From Macrotrachela quadricornifera (Eukaryota; Rotifera; Eurotatoria; Philodinida; Philodinidae), in assembly GCA_022393335.1 (NCBI GenBank), contig JAJEKB010020703.1, forward strand, positions 220,493 through 284,492: a stretch of DNA of 64,000 nt. Direction: 5' to 3'. Positions within the stretch are counted from its first letter, which is position 1; each line of letters starts with the position of its first letter. Positions 11,887 through 23,059 of this stretch are shown piece after piece. The notes below the pieces were generated by a model. It was given only the letters and a program-made list of their open reading frames with translations. It ran no database searches and was not told the DNA's origin. The position numbers were made by a program, and so were the translations under genes.

Positions 11887-12231
11887 TTGACATCATCGAG
11901 AATTAATACAAATATAATTAGGGAAAAGAAATTATTGATCGATACAGCTGACATTGATAATGATGACGGTGTGATTACTCGTACATCTGATATAAGTGAT
12001 ACACATGTGATTAATCAAGACTCTGTGGGTAAAAATCGTCAACAATGGGCATTGACTATCAATAAGCGTTTTGCAATGGTGAATATCTTTTTATCTGGCA
12101 CAATTAGTGGTACAATGTTGACGGTGAATGAAGCATCTAGTTTTGGGCCATCAATAGAAACAAAACGAATGTTGAATCGTATTAGGTTGAGTGCATTTGG
12201 AGTTGCTGTGGTTCACACGTCTCACGTTTAG
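11887..12231 (+). CDS. Unrecognised ORF, 114 codons
   Basis: An open frame with a Lys/Asp-rich first half (LIDTADIDNDDGVITRTSD) and a moderately hydrophobic middle (FAMVNIFLSGTISGTMLTV). It starts at TTG in the open frame with no ATG nearby, so it would need an upstream exon that I cannot identify. It faces the ART/zinc-ribbon gene tail to tail, with about 110 bp between their stops. No family recognised. It may be a terminal exon or a chance ORF; amino-acid use is less AT-driven than in most chance ORFs here. Confidence 0.25.
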   Translation: MTSSRINTNIIREKKLLIDTADIDNDDGVITRTSDISDTHVINQDSVGKNRQQWALTINKRFAMVNIFLSGTISGTMLTVNEASSFGPSIETKRMLNRIRLSAFGVAVVHTSHV

Positions 12232-12343
12232 TTTTATTTTTAAAATAAAAGACCCTTAAAACAATAATTTATTACTTTTATATCAATTTTTTATTAGAGG
12301 TTTAGTCTCATACTAGAAATAGTTTCAGCAGCAGCCGTTTTGT

Positions 12344-14112
12344 TCAAAATGTTTCTTTACAGTTGTAACATACGACACGTTCATCAGACTTTAAATTAGC
12401 ACTAGGAAAGTAGTTCGCTGCTTTACAGCGAGGACATGTCACATGTTGATATTGATTTTGGCACTGGACACAACGGATTTGTGTGCGTTGCTCATAAACC
12501 CCATCCGTCCATACATGGGATGCTTGACAATGTGGACAATTGAGATGTTGAAAGATTGTTTGGCATTCATGACATGTCACTCGATAACCAGGAATTCGAT
12601 TAGCATTTTTCCAAACACTTGGAGCCGAACATTTTGGGCAATTAATGTGCTGATAACTATTATTACAATTACCACAGGTTGTTCGTAAACCCGCTTTCCG
12701 ATCAGCATTTTTCCAGATATTTAACTTCGAACAGTGTGGACAATTAATCGTTTGATAGGTGTTTTCGCAGTGAGAACATTTATATCGTAAACCAGCCTTG
12801 TATCGATCATCTTTAAAATAGAGTGCTGCATCACAGTGTGGACAATTGAGTGCACGATATTCTTTATTGCACCAGCGACAATGAGTTTTGCGTCCAGCTT
12901 GATGTTCATTCTGTTCCCACCAGAAAGCTGCATGTTGACAATGTGGACAATTAAGATGCTGAAAGATATTCTTACAATAGGCACATGTGACTTTACGACC
13001 AGCATGATAATTAGCATTTCTCCAAAAATTTGATTGATGACAATGAGGACATGTCACTTCATTAAATGCTTTCTGACAAGTGCAGCAGACTGTTCGTGTA
13101 CCTTGGCTATTCGAACCGGACAATACCAGTGCAGTTGAACAATGAGGACAACTAAATTTCTTCGATGTTTTTTCTAGAAATTTATATTATATCTGTATCT
13201 ACATTGACTATTCACTCTTAACCTAGAAATCCTCAAACATATATCCTTACCAGCTGGCGGTTTTGGTGGCAACGCACTTGGCATTGCTTTTGGTAACGCT
13301 AATTTGAGCACCGGTTTCTGTTGCTTTTTTTCGTGCACAGTTTTAAGATTGAGAATACTAACAGATCGCATTAGATTGACTGGAGCCGGCTCCGTCGTTA
13401 AGATTTCTTTTAAATGTACTACACGCATTTCGTTCATAGGTAAGGAGTTATCTACAGCGATGAAAGCAGTACCAGACAATAAAAGAATCTCATCCTCCTG
13501 CTTATAGGCTGAATACTTGGATATGTCTTTGCCATGTTGACATTCAATCATGAAAATTGTTCCTTTTTTACCATTTTCTGGAACGAAATTTTTCAACACA
13601 CTGAGCGATTTTGAACATGAAGTAAATGCCCACCATCGAATACGAATATTCTTCCTATAACGTTCAGCAACACCACCTTGAACAGCTCGCCAAACACAGC
13701 CTGAGGTTGATGGAAGCTTTCTCAAAGCTGTACTGAATAATTTCAAATATGAGAACCATGGAAGTGCGTTTACATCTCTATTACTTCGAAGAATAGAGTT
13801 AAGAACTATGTATAAGCTTTGTTTACCAGTCTCCATAGTATATAAATATATTGCGGCTGATTGATCGTGAGAGAGTCCATGTGGTGATTTCAGACACGAC
13901 TCTTTTGCCAATGCTGCTGAAGCCTCTATATTTGGAATAATATCGACTAGAGGACGTATGGCCTCTTCTATTGACACCAGAGCTGAATGCCAATATTTAT
14001 CAATATCAGATTCAACATTATTCGATTCATCTTGATCGAACCATCGTGACGACATGATTTTGATTATTCTTTTGTATGCTTCTTGCTTTCGTTCGAGATA
14101 AAATAGAAACAA
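12344..14112 (-). CDS. ADP-ribosyltransferase fused to a zinc-ribbon array
   Basis: Two exons on the minus strand, 14112-13251 and 13173-12344, joined by a 77-bp GTAAGG..TTCTAG intron that preserves frame and gives about 563 residues. Exon 1 encodes an arginine-type mono-ADP-ribosyltransferase domain with all three landmarks: the R motif VWRAVQGG (R142), the S motif WWAFTSCSKS (S165) and the E motif YKQEDEILLLSG (E206-x-E208). A Pro/Ala-rich linker (SALPPKPPAG) follows. Exon 2 is an array of paired CxxC units spaced about 36 residues apart, of the form TCxxCxxxxQHLNCPHC then W and AGRK, roughly seven units. These look like zinc ribbons that could bind nucleic acid or protein and direct the transferase to its target. 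ATG at 14112 opens the frame; an internal ATG at 14055 (MSSRWFDQDES) may be the real start. Catalytic residues look complete. Target unknown. Confidence 0.8.
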
Positions 14113-14842
14113 TGAGTAATCATAACCTTTTTTTTTTGTTTCCTTCTTTACACAGATTCATGATAAGTGCTGCTAGCATGCTTCATCTATTAAATGCTTC
14201 TTTTTCATTGGCCGCATTGGCATCATGTTGGAAATTTATAAAAAGAAGTTGGCAACTTAAAGTTCTAAAAGATTATAATGAAATAAAACAAAGATATGAT
14301 TCAAACTGTAAAAAGAACTGCCACCAACAGAAATCCTGAGCTGTGGCTGGATGAATTCGGATGTTCTCATCACTTCTAATCATCGATTAAATGTTTAAAG
14401 CTAATTGGTCTTTTTTTTTAACTAAAAACCCTATTTTGAGTTGTACATACGATTTATGGTAGTCTCAAGTGTTATGCTCCATTAGCGATATCATCCATCA
14501 CTCCAACAGCGTTACAATATTCATGATGGATCTGGGATGTGATGGTGGGTGAGTCAAGCAAACTACGATGCGTTACGGCCTTGCTTAAGGGTATCATCAG
14601 GTATCTATCATTTGGTAATTATCCAAGTGATTCGTAGATGATAGATAAATTACATGACCTATATAGTTATAATGAACTCGTAATGAATCCATTATAACAG
14701 TACGTATCTTTAGGTTAAAAAAAGGTAAACTCGATACGTAAATTCTAAACTTCCCGCTCATTTACGCATCCACATTTTATTACTGACTAGCAAACAACTA
14801 GTTAAACACTATTCAACTAATAAGCATCAATTAAGCATAGCG
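14113..14842. other. Intergenic, no supported gene
   Basis: A plus-strand ORF at 14076-14339 overlaps the ART start antisense. Its last 60 codons follow an acceptor-like TTTACACAG and include one hydrophobic stretch, but no donor partner exists. Short inverted words (for example CCATCACTCC near 14495 and a diverged partner near 14540) suggest old hairpin DNA. Confidence 0.4.
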
Positions 14843-14975
14843 CTCAACTCATTAACACTAATTCATATAGATAGCCATTTACTTTCTGTACAAGTATGGA
14901 TCATAGGACTCCTATAATCCATACTTGTACAGAAAGTAAATGACTATCTATCTGAATTAGTGCTAATTAGTTGAG
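14843..14975. repeat. Long near-perfect hairpin
   Basis: About 65 bp (ACTTTCTGTACAAGTATGGA within it) is repeated as its reverse complement with a loop of only a few bases. The arms have few mismatches (for example GATAGCCATTT against a GATAGTCATTT partner). It is probably a small foldback element or the centre of a larger decayed one, because weaker inverted similarity continues outward. Confidence 0.8.
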
Positions 14976-17900
14976 TACTTATCGCCCCATCTTCAATTGC
15001 GGAAATAACTAAGGCAATCTCACTAACTATTAGAAGCAATTCGATGTATTTGCTTAATTATTAGGAGTCATTAGAAATATCTCATCAAATTCCAAAAATA
15101 ACCAGAGACTCTTCATTAATTATCGAAAGTAACTGGAGATATCTTGAGGGTCACTCATGCTAATTTGCTGTAATTAGCGATATACTCAGTAACTATATAA
15201 TTAATTTTGGCATAAACCTATCATAGGCAAAGTTTGGATTGATTTTCGTGGTAAACTGTGGATTGGCATGAGGTGGGCTCGAAATTTCGAGCTCACTTTT
15301 TTTGGACTAGATATATTTAGTTACAGTTAGCTTGCAAATATAGAGAGATTTAGTATCTTATCAAAAAAATCAGTGTTCTATCTTTTGATTATTTGAGAAA
15401 GACATTAACTATTAATGACAACTGAAAATAATGATTGCTTAAAAATGTGTTAAATACAAGCAATTTCTCTTAAACAATCATCTAATAGGCCATTAACATT
15501 TTCAATAGCAGAAACTGAGGAAAAAAATGGAAAAGCTTCACATATTTCGCTTCAAAAAGAGTCTTCATATTTTTCAACATGCTTTCGAAGTATGGGAAAA
15601 AATTTGGTACCAAATACTGGGCGAAAATCTATTTCTGCATGCCAGATAATTGATCGTGCTTTATGTCTATGATGACTTTTAAATTGTTTCGACGATGATT
15701 TTATAAATGGAGTTCAAAAAACCGTTAAGCTACTATTACTCGTCAGAGATATTTGTCTAGATACTTTATCTTAAGATAATTTCAATAAATCATTTCGGAT
15801 AATATGGAAAAACTACGAGGGATATACTTTTAAGGACTCTTGTCACAGTAATGTTGGAATAACCTTACAGTGTAGAGATTTTCTATTGAAGCTTCAAGTA
15901 GTTTTGGAAAAGTTAATGTATATTAAAGAGGGCACCTTGCTCAGAGGAAAAAGAGCATATGATACCTTGTATTAATATCTAAGAGTTTTTCCGGAATGAG
16001 GAAAAACATTTTCGAGAAAGGAAAAAGTTACTCGATACCAAATTTATTTTTCAAGAAAAAAATTCGCTACACCAAAATCATTTTCCTCACACTAAACAAA
16101 TTTCTGGACATATTGGTGTAGAGGACAAAACTGTACACACAAATAGACATACGAGCATCTTTCTCGTTGAGGGTGAGGGCGAAAATACAAACACATGTGA
16201 AAGTATTGATATAAGTCTTTTTTTTTGGGAACAACGGAAGTAGAAACACTAAAAGAGGTATAACTGCGGTTAGGTTACGTATATGGGTACATAGTATCAT
16301 AGGAGATTTACATAAGGAAATCGATTCCATTGTGGTGTATCTGAAAGGTATTTAAACGAAGGAATGTGTGAATTGGATCGTTCTTTGGAAAAGAATGAGT
16401 CACAATGTATATAAGGTTGTGAGAGCAGTAGAAGAAAATAACGCAAATGAGAAAATTGAGACTGATATGATGTCCGCTCTCAATACTCTTCGTGGCCTAT
16501 CGAAAGTAATTTTAGTTTCATGGAATCTAACATGAATGAGTATACCAAGACCGAATTATAGGTCAGGAAAGCTTTTTTGATACTATGAATGTGTTTTTTT
16601 TGGTGGGAAATTACTTTTCTGATTCAAAAACTATTTCTTGTTTGAAAATTTTTCCCTTATCCATTATGCCCTCTTACAAAATTCGACCGATCTTATGCGA
16701 AGCAAAATTTCTTTCATGAAAACTAATACGAAGCATCAAATTGAAATTTTGCTTTTTGAAATTGGTTGCAGTTCAGTATGATGGAAAAGTATTTCAAAAT
16801 GTTGAGAAGCGATTTTGGATGTTGTTTCCATAAGTGTAAGTCACAGAGTATATAAGTTTGGAAAGTCAAAGGAGGAAATGAGTCAAGCTAAAAAATTGAG
16901 AATCGCAAATTGAAATCTTATGACCATTATGACTATTGTGAAACCCTTTATATATGTATTTATTTTAAAACTAGTTTCCTGGAAACTCTTAGAGTACATC
17001 GAATCATCTTTGAATAATCAATGATTCTCACGGAAAACAAAACTTTTGTTTTTCTTTTCATAATTAGTTGGTTACAACCCAAAGAAAATTATAACATTTA
17101 GTTTATTTAAAGAATATCATTTTATTTATCATAATTATATGCTCAAACTCATTTGTCAAATTCCAATTTATTAATCAATTGCCTATTTATACAATCAGCA
17201 TTGGATAATGAATCAAACAAGATATTATTTACTATTACTCGTCATTTTTAACTAATACTGTTCGATTAAATTGATAAGATGGCCTCATCATCTAATGCCC
17301 TGTGTTTATGCTCATATTTTGCTCACTGAGCTAGAGTTCTCAGTACAGAGAAAAATCACCCGAAGAGTTCGTGCGATTAGGCGTTTTTCTTTCTGAATTT
17401 TCAGTCTGTCCACAAGATATGATGATGAATACCAAATCAAAGAATTTTTGTCTGAAAGTTTCAGTTCAAACATATGTGTCTCTTCTAAAATAAAACGTTG
17501 GCAAAAAACCATTCCTTTCTAGCAACAGTTGTAGAAATAGCCTATTTTGTAACTATCAGACGTTATAAGAAAGACTCATTTGTTTGAGCTGAAATTTCTG
17601 GAATATAATCAGTATTGTGTGATCTGTTATTGAACAAATTTTCATCATTATGCCTTGTGGACAGTTTGAAGATCCAGTAAAATGTCCATAACTCGAGAAA
17701 AACGGCTTGATGACATGAAATCTTTATATGTTTTTCTCTACTCTATGAGCCGAAGCATTGAGCAAAATATGACCTTCAACAGGAGGTATCAGTTGACGAG
17801 GTTCCCTCGCAAGTTATAACGACTAGATAATCTTTACAATTTTATATAGAAACGTTCGAACCATAGTTATCAGGAGATCAATGACGAATCTTAGATACTC

Positions 17901-18142
17901 AGTCGTCATTTTGATCGTGTCACTGACAGACGAATGGTTAGAAACAAGTCAATTTTGGTTTTAGACTCTATTTTTTTCAGTTTGGGGATGTTGTTTCGAA
18001 AATATTATCTTCTGCAATAATTGAAAACTTCCATAAAATACAATTCTCATTCAATTTACTTAAGTATCTTCAAAGCTTTTAAAAGGCAATCTGGCAACTG
18101 AAGGAGTTTGGCATTCTTTCACATAAACTATATGCGGTTGAG
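14976..18142. other. Gene-poor AT-rich stretch with dispersed repeats
   Basis: No gene supported. Short ORFs at 16067-16330 and 17312-17512 (minus) lack domains. Segments near 16160-16470 and 16800-16900 share phrases with 44520-44860, such as a GAGGGTGAGG core followed by AAATAC, and the pattern GTCACAGAGTATATAAG near 16842, so they are copies of an old dispersed repeat. Confidence 0.4.
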
Positions 18143-19204
18143 CTATTTCAGTACAGTTTCTGAAATGATTTGAACATCGTTTGTAGACTTTTGCTTTCGA
18201 TCGATGTTACTTAGTGCGTATACTGATGATGGTGTCTTGGCTGGTTGTCTCCGTCTACAGCAGAGCATTGACAGGACTGGCTCGACTCTAATTTCCTTTG
18301 GAAAAGTGACGATGGCGAGAAAAGGTGTAATCAAACAATTGAAATAAGGAAAGTAATTGAGAAACGTGAGTGCATGACGCGAAATAAATGTATTATTGAA
18401 CGGATAGACGATTGCGCAGCTTATGAACGGCAGCCATGATAGAGATTCGGCAAATGCGATGGTCATGAGCTGTATAATTAGTGGAAGATTCTTTCTCCAT
18501 AGAGTACGGTCCTCCGAAACTGAGCTGCTCTTGCAGGATCGTATTCGTCGTTTCAATAGGATCACTTTTGTGAGCATCCTACAGTTGACGACGATAGTTG
18601 CTAACATCGGTAAAAAAGTATGGAATATATTGTTAATGGTGACGACAATATGTGCGTGAGTAAAACAGGCTTCTCCACACAATGGCAGAGTATAGTCGTA
18701 TGTGTTCGTACAAGGGTAGAATAAGTTTAAATACATATAGGCGATTGGTGGATAAAAACAGCAGAAAAGAAGAGTGCAATAGTGAGTAAATACTTTCCAC
18801 TTCATGTAGAACACTTTATGAAATACCAGAGAATAACGTTGAATTGACGCGAACAACGTAAGATAAGCGGAGACACAAAAGAGAGTATAAGTACAATAAA
18901 TCCAGTATGTGCAAAGCTGCGGAATTTCTGGAATAGAACCCATATAGAGGTTAATTAACATAAGTGGCACTTGTGTGACGATCAGTGCAAAGTCCGAAAT
19001 GAGCAAACAGATGATGAAGTGATAGTGGAGACTTTTGAAAATCAGTTTGACACGAAAGCAAATGAAGTAACAGAAGTTTAGAAGAAAGCAGAAGAATGAG
19101 GGTAGAACGAAAACAGAGAAGAGTACAAAGACGGTGAGATGTACGGCGCGAGGGGTTCCATGTGTTGATGTAACGCCAGTAATGTTTATGTTGCTATTGT
19201 TCAT
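18143..19204 (-). CDS. Rhodopsin-like GPCR, intact and intronless
   Basis: A 353-residue frame from ATG at 19204 with seven hydrophobic helices: VFVLFSVFVLPSFFCFLL, HFIICLLISDFALIVTQVPL, the helix 3 region YTLFCVSAYLTLFASIQRYS, LLFCCFYPPIAYMYL, the helix 5 region FHTFLPMLATIVVNCRML, LIIQLMTIAFAESLSWLPFI and a last helix ending ITPFLAIVTFPKEIR. The N-terminus carries potential Asn-glycosylation sites (NNSNINIT). Helix 3 ends SIQRY in place of DRY, and a basic loop (LLKRRIRSCKSS) precedes helix 6. A Cys before helix 3 and one in the second extracellular loop could form the usual disulfide. This arrangement is that of the large, ligand-unassigned rotifer rhodopsin-like receptors. The C-terminal tail has CCRRR (possible palmitoylation). 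The ligand cannot be deduced. Confidence 0.8.
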   Translation of the reverse strand: MNNSNINITGVTSTHGTPRAVHLTVFVLFSVFVLPSFFCFLLNFCYFICFRVKLIFKSLHYHFIICLLISDFALIVTQVPLMLINLYMGSIPEIPQLCTYWIYCTYTLFCVSAYLTLFASIQRYSLVFHKVFYMKWKVFTHYCTLLFCCFYPPIAYMYLNLFYPCTNTYDYTLPLCGEACFTHAHIVVTINNIFHTFLPMLATIVVNCRMLTKVILLKRRIRSCKSSSVSEDRTLWRKNLPLIIQLMTIAFAESLSWLPFISCAIVYPFNNTFISRHALTFLNYFPYFNCLITPFLAIVTFPKEIRVEPVLSMLCCRRRQPAKTPSSVYALSNIDRKQKSTNDVQIISETVLK

Positions 19205-21119
19205 TTTTCATAAGAGTTCAGATTTTTCTTCTGAAAGATGCGATGAGTTAACAGTACGATACACTAAAAACACAGATGATTCTGTGAAGCAAACTAATAA
19301 GTATGAAAGTAGTACAGATGGGGTGGACTTCTGAGCTTCATAACACTCAATCTAATTAAGAAATTTATTTGAAATACCTTCCCTAACCCATTCGCACCAG
19401 TTAAATCAGAGTCTGAAGTTAGTTTTTTGATTCAGAAACAATTTGTCAAACATAAAGGTAAGATACGCTTCCATCACTCACTAGTTGGACAGTACAAATA
19501 CAAATACTTGCTATTTAAAATAAAGTACTTCGAAACTTTGCTCAGTGGTATGTACGTTTATCATATTGTTTAACGGTTACATATTATAATACATACGACT
19601 CTTCCAATTTAGTGACATCTATAAGAGACCGGATATATGAATAACTTCTGTAGAATAGACGTTTCAGTGGCACTTCAGTAAACCAGTACTAAGTATACAA
19701 TCAATGATGTTTTCCTCTTGTTGAAGCTCCCTAGCTCTTCAAACTTCTTTTCATCTAACTAATTATGCTCTCAGGTGTATGTAGAATGGATTCAGAAGCG
19801 TTTGAAAGCTTCTCACTCATCTTCACAAAGTTATAATGTGAAAGTGAAGAGAAGATCGCATACTCATTTATAAAGTAGGACGAGAGAGAGATAGAAAAAA
19901 AAGAAAGCATTTTTTATTCTTTTCTCTTGAGATCATCTTTTAGATGGTAGAGACGAAGCCGTCGTGATACGCCGTGAATAATATTATGTATGGAAGACAT
20001 GTAATCGACAGAAAGAGAGAAGTACTTGTAAATACAGTACCAAAAAAACTGAAGATGTTTCTTGATTATTTTCGACGTTTGATATTGATATGCATATATC
20101 CAAATTTAACGCTCTCGCTGAGAGAAGTTCTATTTTGAGTTATTTCAATCAATTCAGATGCCATCTATCCAAAGAAATACCCCTTGGAATTGCAGAAAAA
20201 CATCTGTTTTTTCTATTATATTTGTTTAGAAAATTCATCTCATTCAATATTTTAATAATGAAAATTAAAAATATCCCAAAGTGCTTCTCTCTGCTGAATT
20301 TCCATGATATAACAGTTGTATTATCTCTCTGATTAATCTTTTCGATGGTTTCCTACTTTATACCGTCAAAATAAAAATAGTTACACTCTGTATTTTGAAC
20401 ACTTCGTCTCTATAAAATCGTATTGTTTTTAAAGTAGTTATAAATTCTGAAAAGTCGTGCAGTTTTCTAGAACTCTGTATATTTGTGTCTTTTATTTCAA
20501 CTTTTGATTTATCGAAAAATATCAAGTACACTAAAAGTACGCTCATGAGGGTGAAAGTGAGGATGAGTTTACGAGGCTTATTAGAACGATCGTTTCGATC
20601 ATGGCTTATTCTGATTATCTTAGGTAAGTTTGTATGCTATTAATTTGCATAAGGATCTCTGTTTCTCTCTAAGTAGTTGACTATGATTTGTATCATTGTA
20701 TATGTTGCAACTGAGTTTAGAATAATATTCAAAATATTGATAATTAATCTCTCAACTCATCTATACCTGGTTTCAAAAAAACGAAAAAATAAAAACAAAC
20801 AATGATTAACAAGAACGAAATTCTAAACCATGTTGGTTTTTTTAGTACATTCATTTTCGAGCGCAGGACATTGGAACATATAATTATTAGCTAAAACGAA
20901 CATGATTTAAAATTTCGTTCTTCTTCATCAGCTATATTGTTTACTTTCTATTATTTATTTTCTCACTTATTAGTACAAAACTTCTTGAGTATGAAAATAT
21001 TTATTAGATGATTTATTTTTTTAAAATAAAGGTTTAAATGAATTCATATTATTATTTTACATATAGGTGAGTTGCTAAATTAATATACAAATTAAATTGA
21101 ATATCTTCTCTTTCTATAG
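19205..21119. other. Intergenic with one candidate leader exon
   Basis: No full gene. At 20545-20623 an ATG opens 26 codons ending SWLILIIL and a phase-1 GTAAGT donor, which could be the first exon of a membrane or secreted protein. No phase-compatible continuation was found; the next readable exon at 21120 is phase 0. An ORF at 20090-20332 lacks domain support. Confidence 0.35.
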
Positions 21120-21969
21120 AAAGAGTGGCTTGAATCGATTAAGCAAAAGTTTAAACGAGAACGACAACCTTTAAAAAAAGCTAATAAGTTAGTTCAGAAG
21201 AAAAAAATTCAGTATAGTAATGAAAAAACGAACGGTAGACCAAAAAGAAAAAGTGCAGTTGTACAAGCTGAACGTCGATTAAACCACAGACTAAGGGATC
21301 AAGTAATTTTAAATAGTATATTATATTGTATATTTCGATAGCCATTGATAAATCTCAATGATTCTCAAGATGAAAATCTTTTGTTTTTAACTGATCAAAT
21401 GAAAATTGAATTATTCAAAGATAATCCTGATGATAATATTCTTCGTGATCTTCGGCGGCAATCTTTTAATATTTGTTGTTTATATGCTCGTGAATTACCA
21501 ATCAATGAATTACTTGAATACATACCATTGAAACCAATAGCTGTTACGCATATTCAGCTGTATTCTAGTATGTTTCAAATGTTTTTCTATTTTTCATTAT
21601 TGCTCATCTCTCTCATATAAGATCTGTCTTCTTCCAGAAGAACAAATATATGAGACAAGGCATGAAAATGATGTCGCTTTTCTACCGAAATTTAACATCG
21701 ACATCCCCAATGTCGATGAATTCATCCAATTTTTTTTCTATTATAAATACGTTTTTAAAATTTATTTTAATTTATCAGTAACTTCGTTAGATTCACTAGA
21801 AAATGTACTCTTTGAAATAGCTAAGTCCCTTGTATTTGCTCGAAGAGTTGGTAAGAAAATGTCCCGTTACGCTATAAATTGTTTTATCTGGAATAAAAAC
21901 TTAAACGAAGCCCCACTCAGTTATGACCAAAAGGTAATCCTGAGAATAAAAAATACGGTACGATTCTAA
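21120..21969 (+). CDS. Unrecognised multi-exon gene, 3' part
   Basis: Three exons can be joined in frame: 21120-21302, 21342-21567 and 21638-21969 (TAA at 21967). The introns are short: GTAATT..GATAG of 39 bp, and a GTATGT..TCCAG intron of 70 bp. Exon 1 is very basic (KEWLESIKQKFKRERQPLKK, later GRPKRKSAVVQAERR), suggesting nucleic-acid contact. Exon 2 is acidic then helical (INLNDSQDENLLFLTDQMKI, ICCLYARELPINELLEYIPL). Exon 3 reads KEQIYETRHENDVAFLPKFN and IDIPNVDEFIQFFFYYKY. The consistent open frame across acceptor and donor sites supports a real or recently living gene. The 39-bp intron is shorter than the others here, and the start is not found; an acceptor TTCTATAG precedes exon 1. No family recognised. 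Confidence 0.45.
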
Positions 21970-23059
21970 AGAAATCTATAATATTTTTTATTGGATCAAA
22001 AATTAAAAAGTTCAGATTTTTGCACTATAATCTTCGGAGACAACTACGGATTTTTGATCAAATATCCTGTCACGTATTTTTAAACACTAAAATCGATGTT
22101 TTTCCACTGAAACAGAAAGAAGTCTAGATTTATCTTAAATGAATTGAAAGATCTTTTAAAAATTAATCTTACTACATCTGTAACATCCTTTTGAGTGACA
22201 AAGGTAAATTTACTTAGGTTGAAATAGAAGTACATGATTCGACCTGAAGAATTCTACATTTTCGAAAAGCCTTGCTAGCACATTTATGATGACTAGGTGA
22301 TTCTCAAAAACAAATTAAAAACACCAATTTTTCGAAATTTCATTTATCCTTGATAGTGGTGATGTGATAACTATCAGTTTCCCTTATTTCTTAAGTAACA
22401 CTATCTATTCCAATACGTGAAATCATTCCACTGAGTAATATATACGACTTCTTGTTATTGAAATATGTGTGCAGACAATGCTCTTTTCCAGTTAATTTTT
22501 AGCTGTGGACAAACAAGGAGCGCGCTTTATACTATTTCTCGATTTAGACTCATAAGAAGTGTCATACGCCTGAAAATCCATTCACAAAAAAGCATTTAAA
22601 GCTAGTATAGAAAAAGAAACGAACTAAATAAGATTTTTATAATATAGCTACATTTCTATTTTGAAAATATATTTATAGGACACTTTTTTGTACTAAGAAA
22701 AAGATGTAAAACCATGAGTTTTCTATCTAAATCAGAAGGTTTGGCAACCATATGCACTCATTTCTGTGAAACTTTGTTTTTTCAAAGCATGATGCGAAAA
22801 CTACCCCTCAAAGATCGTTACAGACTGTGAGTGACATAACTATATTAGGTATTTCCGACTATAATCGACAGTCTTGCAGATCATAACAGATATAGATCTA
22901 AACTATCTTTATATCATCAGGCACAGCAGCTATATCGTGATTCACATTTTAATCCTGTGGGAATTGCGCGACACAGTTTTATTATTTCAATGTTAAACAG
23001 ATATTAAATAGTTGCTCTTATTTAATAACGCGTTTTTCTTAATGTTAAAAAGTCACTAA
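21970..23059. other. Intergenic, no supported gene
   Basis: AT-rich. Near 22930-22985 the phrase ATTCACATTTTAATCC and the words after it resemble 49702-49750, marking a dispersed repeat. Confidence 0.45.

Noticed and set aside
12443..13033. Several ORFs overlapping the zinc-ribbon exon
   Set aside because: They are other-frame products of a repetitive coding exon with a clear CxxC pattern in the called frame.
14076..14339. Plus-strand ORF of 87 residues with one hydrophobic segment
   Set aside because: Overlaps the ART start antisense; the possible acceptor at about 14155 has no matching donor exon.
20545..20623. Possible leader exon with GTAAGT donor as the start of the gene at 21120
   Set aside because: Phase 1 at the donor does not fit the phase-0 exon at 21120, and the gap would need an unseen exon.
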